From JALOOE01 sp964423545 (GTDB lineage Bacteria > Chloroflexota > Anaerolineae > CG2-30-64-16): a stretch of DNA of 14,007 bases. The stretch covers positions 1-14,007 of the forward strand of contig CAYRFV010000136.1 in assembly GCA_964423545.1 (NCBI GenBank), given 5' to 3'. Numbering within the stretch: position 1 is the first letter of the stretch; the number at the start of each line of letters is the position of its first letter. Shown here piece by piece: positions 13,630-14,007 of this stretch. The notes beneath the pieces are model-generated. The model was given only the letters and a program-made list of their open reading frames with translations, was not told the origin of the DNA and did no database searches. Both the position numbers and the translations under genes were made by a program.

Positions 13630-14007
13630 ATGCCCATTGAACTTGCTCCCCACAACAAGCACGGTCTGACCCTCGACTCGCCGCTCATCGCGGGTGCGGG
13701 CGCAGTGGGCTATGCGGATGCGTGGCCTCCCGGAATCACGGCTGCCCTCTTCGGCGCTATCGTCACGACGCCGGTGTCGTGGCGCAGCCGTCGCGGCCAG
13801 GCCCCGCCGCGACTCGCCGAGACGCCATCCGGCTTCGTCTTGGCCGCAGGCGATCCCAATCCCGGCTACCGTCGTGTCATCGAAGACCATGCGCTTGACT
13901 GGGGCCGCCTGGGCACGCCGATCATCATGGCGTTGGCGTCCAGCGCACCGGACGACTGGGGTCGGGTGGCGGCGCAGCTGGAGGAGGAGCCGAGTGTGGC
14001 TGCGGTC
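13630..14007 (+). CDS. pyrD: PyrD-like dihydroorotate dehydrogenase, N-terminal part (3' end outside window)
   Basis: The frame is open from ATG 13630 to the window edge, giving the first 126 residues. They read as the start of a class 1-type dihydroorotate dehydrogenase: SPLIAGAGAVGY, FGAIVTTPVSWRSRRG, then PPRLAETPSGFVLAAGDPNPGY, where the PPRxAETPxG segment and the N-P-G that follows are family hallmarks around the flavin site. The enzyme oxidises dihydroorotate to orotate in pyrimidine synthesis. The PyrK-like gene 22 bases upstream supports a PyrK-dependent (class 1B) enzyme. AAGG (13620-13623) 6 bases before the ATG is a modest ribosome site. Active-site residues lie beyond the window. 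A related dehydropyrimidine dehydrogenase-type enzyme is possible but less likely. Confidence 0.85.
   Translation, partial: MPIELAPHNKHGLTLDSPLIAGAGAVGYADAWPPGITAALFGAIVTTPVSWRSRRGQAPPRLAETPSGFVLAAGDPNPGYRRVIEDHALDWGRLGTPIIMALASSAPDDWGRVAAQLEEEPSVAAV

Noticed and set aside
13216..13890. 224-codon minus-strand ORF opposite the PyrK-PyrD junction
   Set aside because: It crosses two recognised plus-strand genes and shows no motif.

Overview
The window is GC-rich and densely coded, with short gene gaps and many ATGA-type or few-base overlaps. It looks like a chromosomal segment of a free-living bacterium. The gene mix is a split-subunit NAD-linked formate dehydrogenase, two tandem GerW/YtfJ-like small membrane proteins, a DinB-like protein, RarD, and PyrK followed by PyrD. 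Together with the GC content and a likely leaderless start, this would fit a Chloroflexota-like lineage, but that assignment is an inference and no marker gene here settles it. I see no tRNA, rRNA, CRISPR array, insertion sequence or phage gene.

Region 1 (1-4226, plus strand): the 3' part of a cytochrome P450, a HAD-type phosphatase, a fosmidomycin-resistance-type MFS transporter (start overlapping the HAD stop), a doubtful 60-codon ORF, and a zinc-dependent medium-chain dehydrogenase. The order suggests small-molecule modification and export, but no pathway can be named. A perfect 9-bp inverted repeat (4233-4265) lies between this block and the convergent minus-strand genes.

Region 2 (4276-5887, minus strand): two small C-terminally membrane-anchored proteins that look like diverged tandem paralogs of the GerW/YtfJ type, then a DinB/DfsB-like four-helix-bundle protein. 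The stretches 5066-5350 and 5888-6204 hold no convincing gene.

Region 3 (6205-12670, minus strand): a probable operon driven by a near-consensus sigma70-type promoter (TTGACA, 17 bp, TACAAT). In transcription order it encodes a NuoE-NuoF fusion (NADH/FMN module), a SAM-dependent methyltransferase, a RarD permease, a NuoG-N-terminus-like ferredoxin subunit, and a molybdopterin formate dehydrogenase catalytic subunit with a cysteine Mo ligand. The iron-sulfur subunits can carry electrons from formate at the Mo site to FMN and NAD+. The methyltransferase and permease sit inside this set without an obvious role in it.

Region 4 (12810-14007, plus strand): a divergent pyrimidine-synthesis pair, a PyrK-like electron-transfer subunit followed by a PyrD-like dihydroorotate dehydrogenase cut by the window edge. 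The PyrK-like gene starts at GTG six bases after a perfect TATAAT, so its mRNA is probably leaderless.

I found no clearly undescribed system. The observations most worth following are the rearranged fusion/fission pattern of the formate dehydrogenase, its ferredoxin subunit without the expected His-Cys3 cluster motif, the two genes inserted in that operon, and the tandem GerW-like pair.
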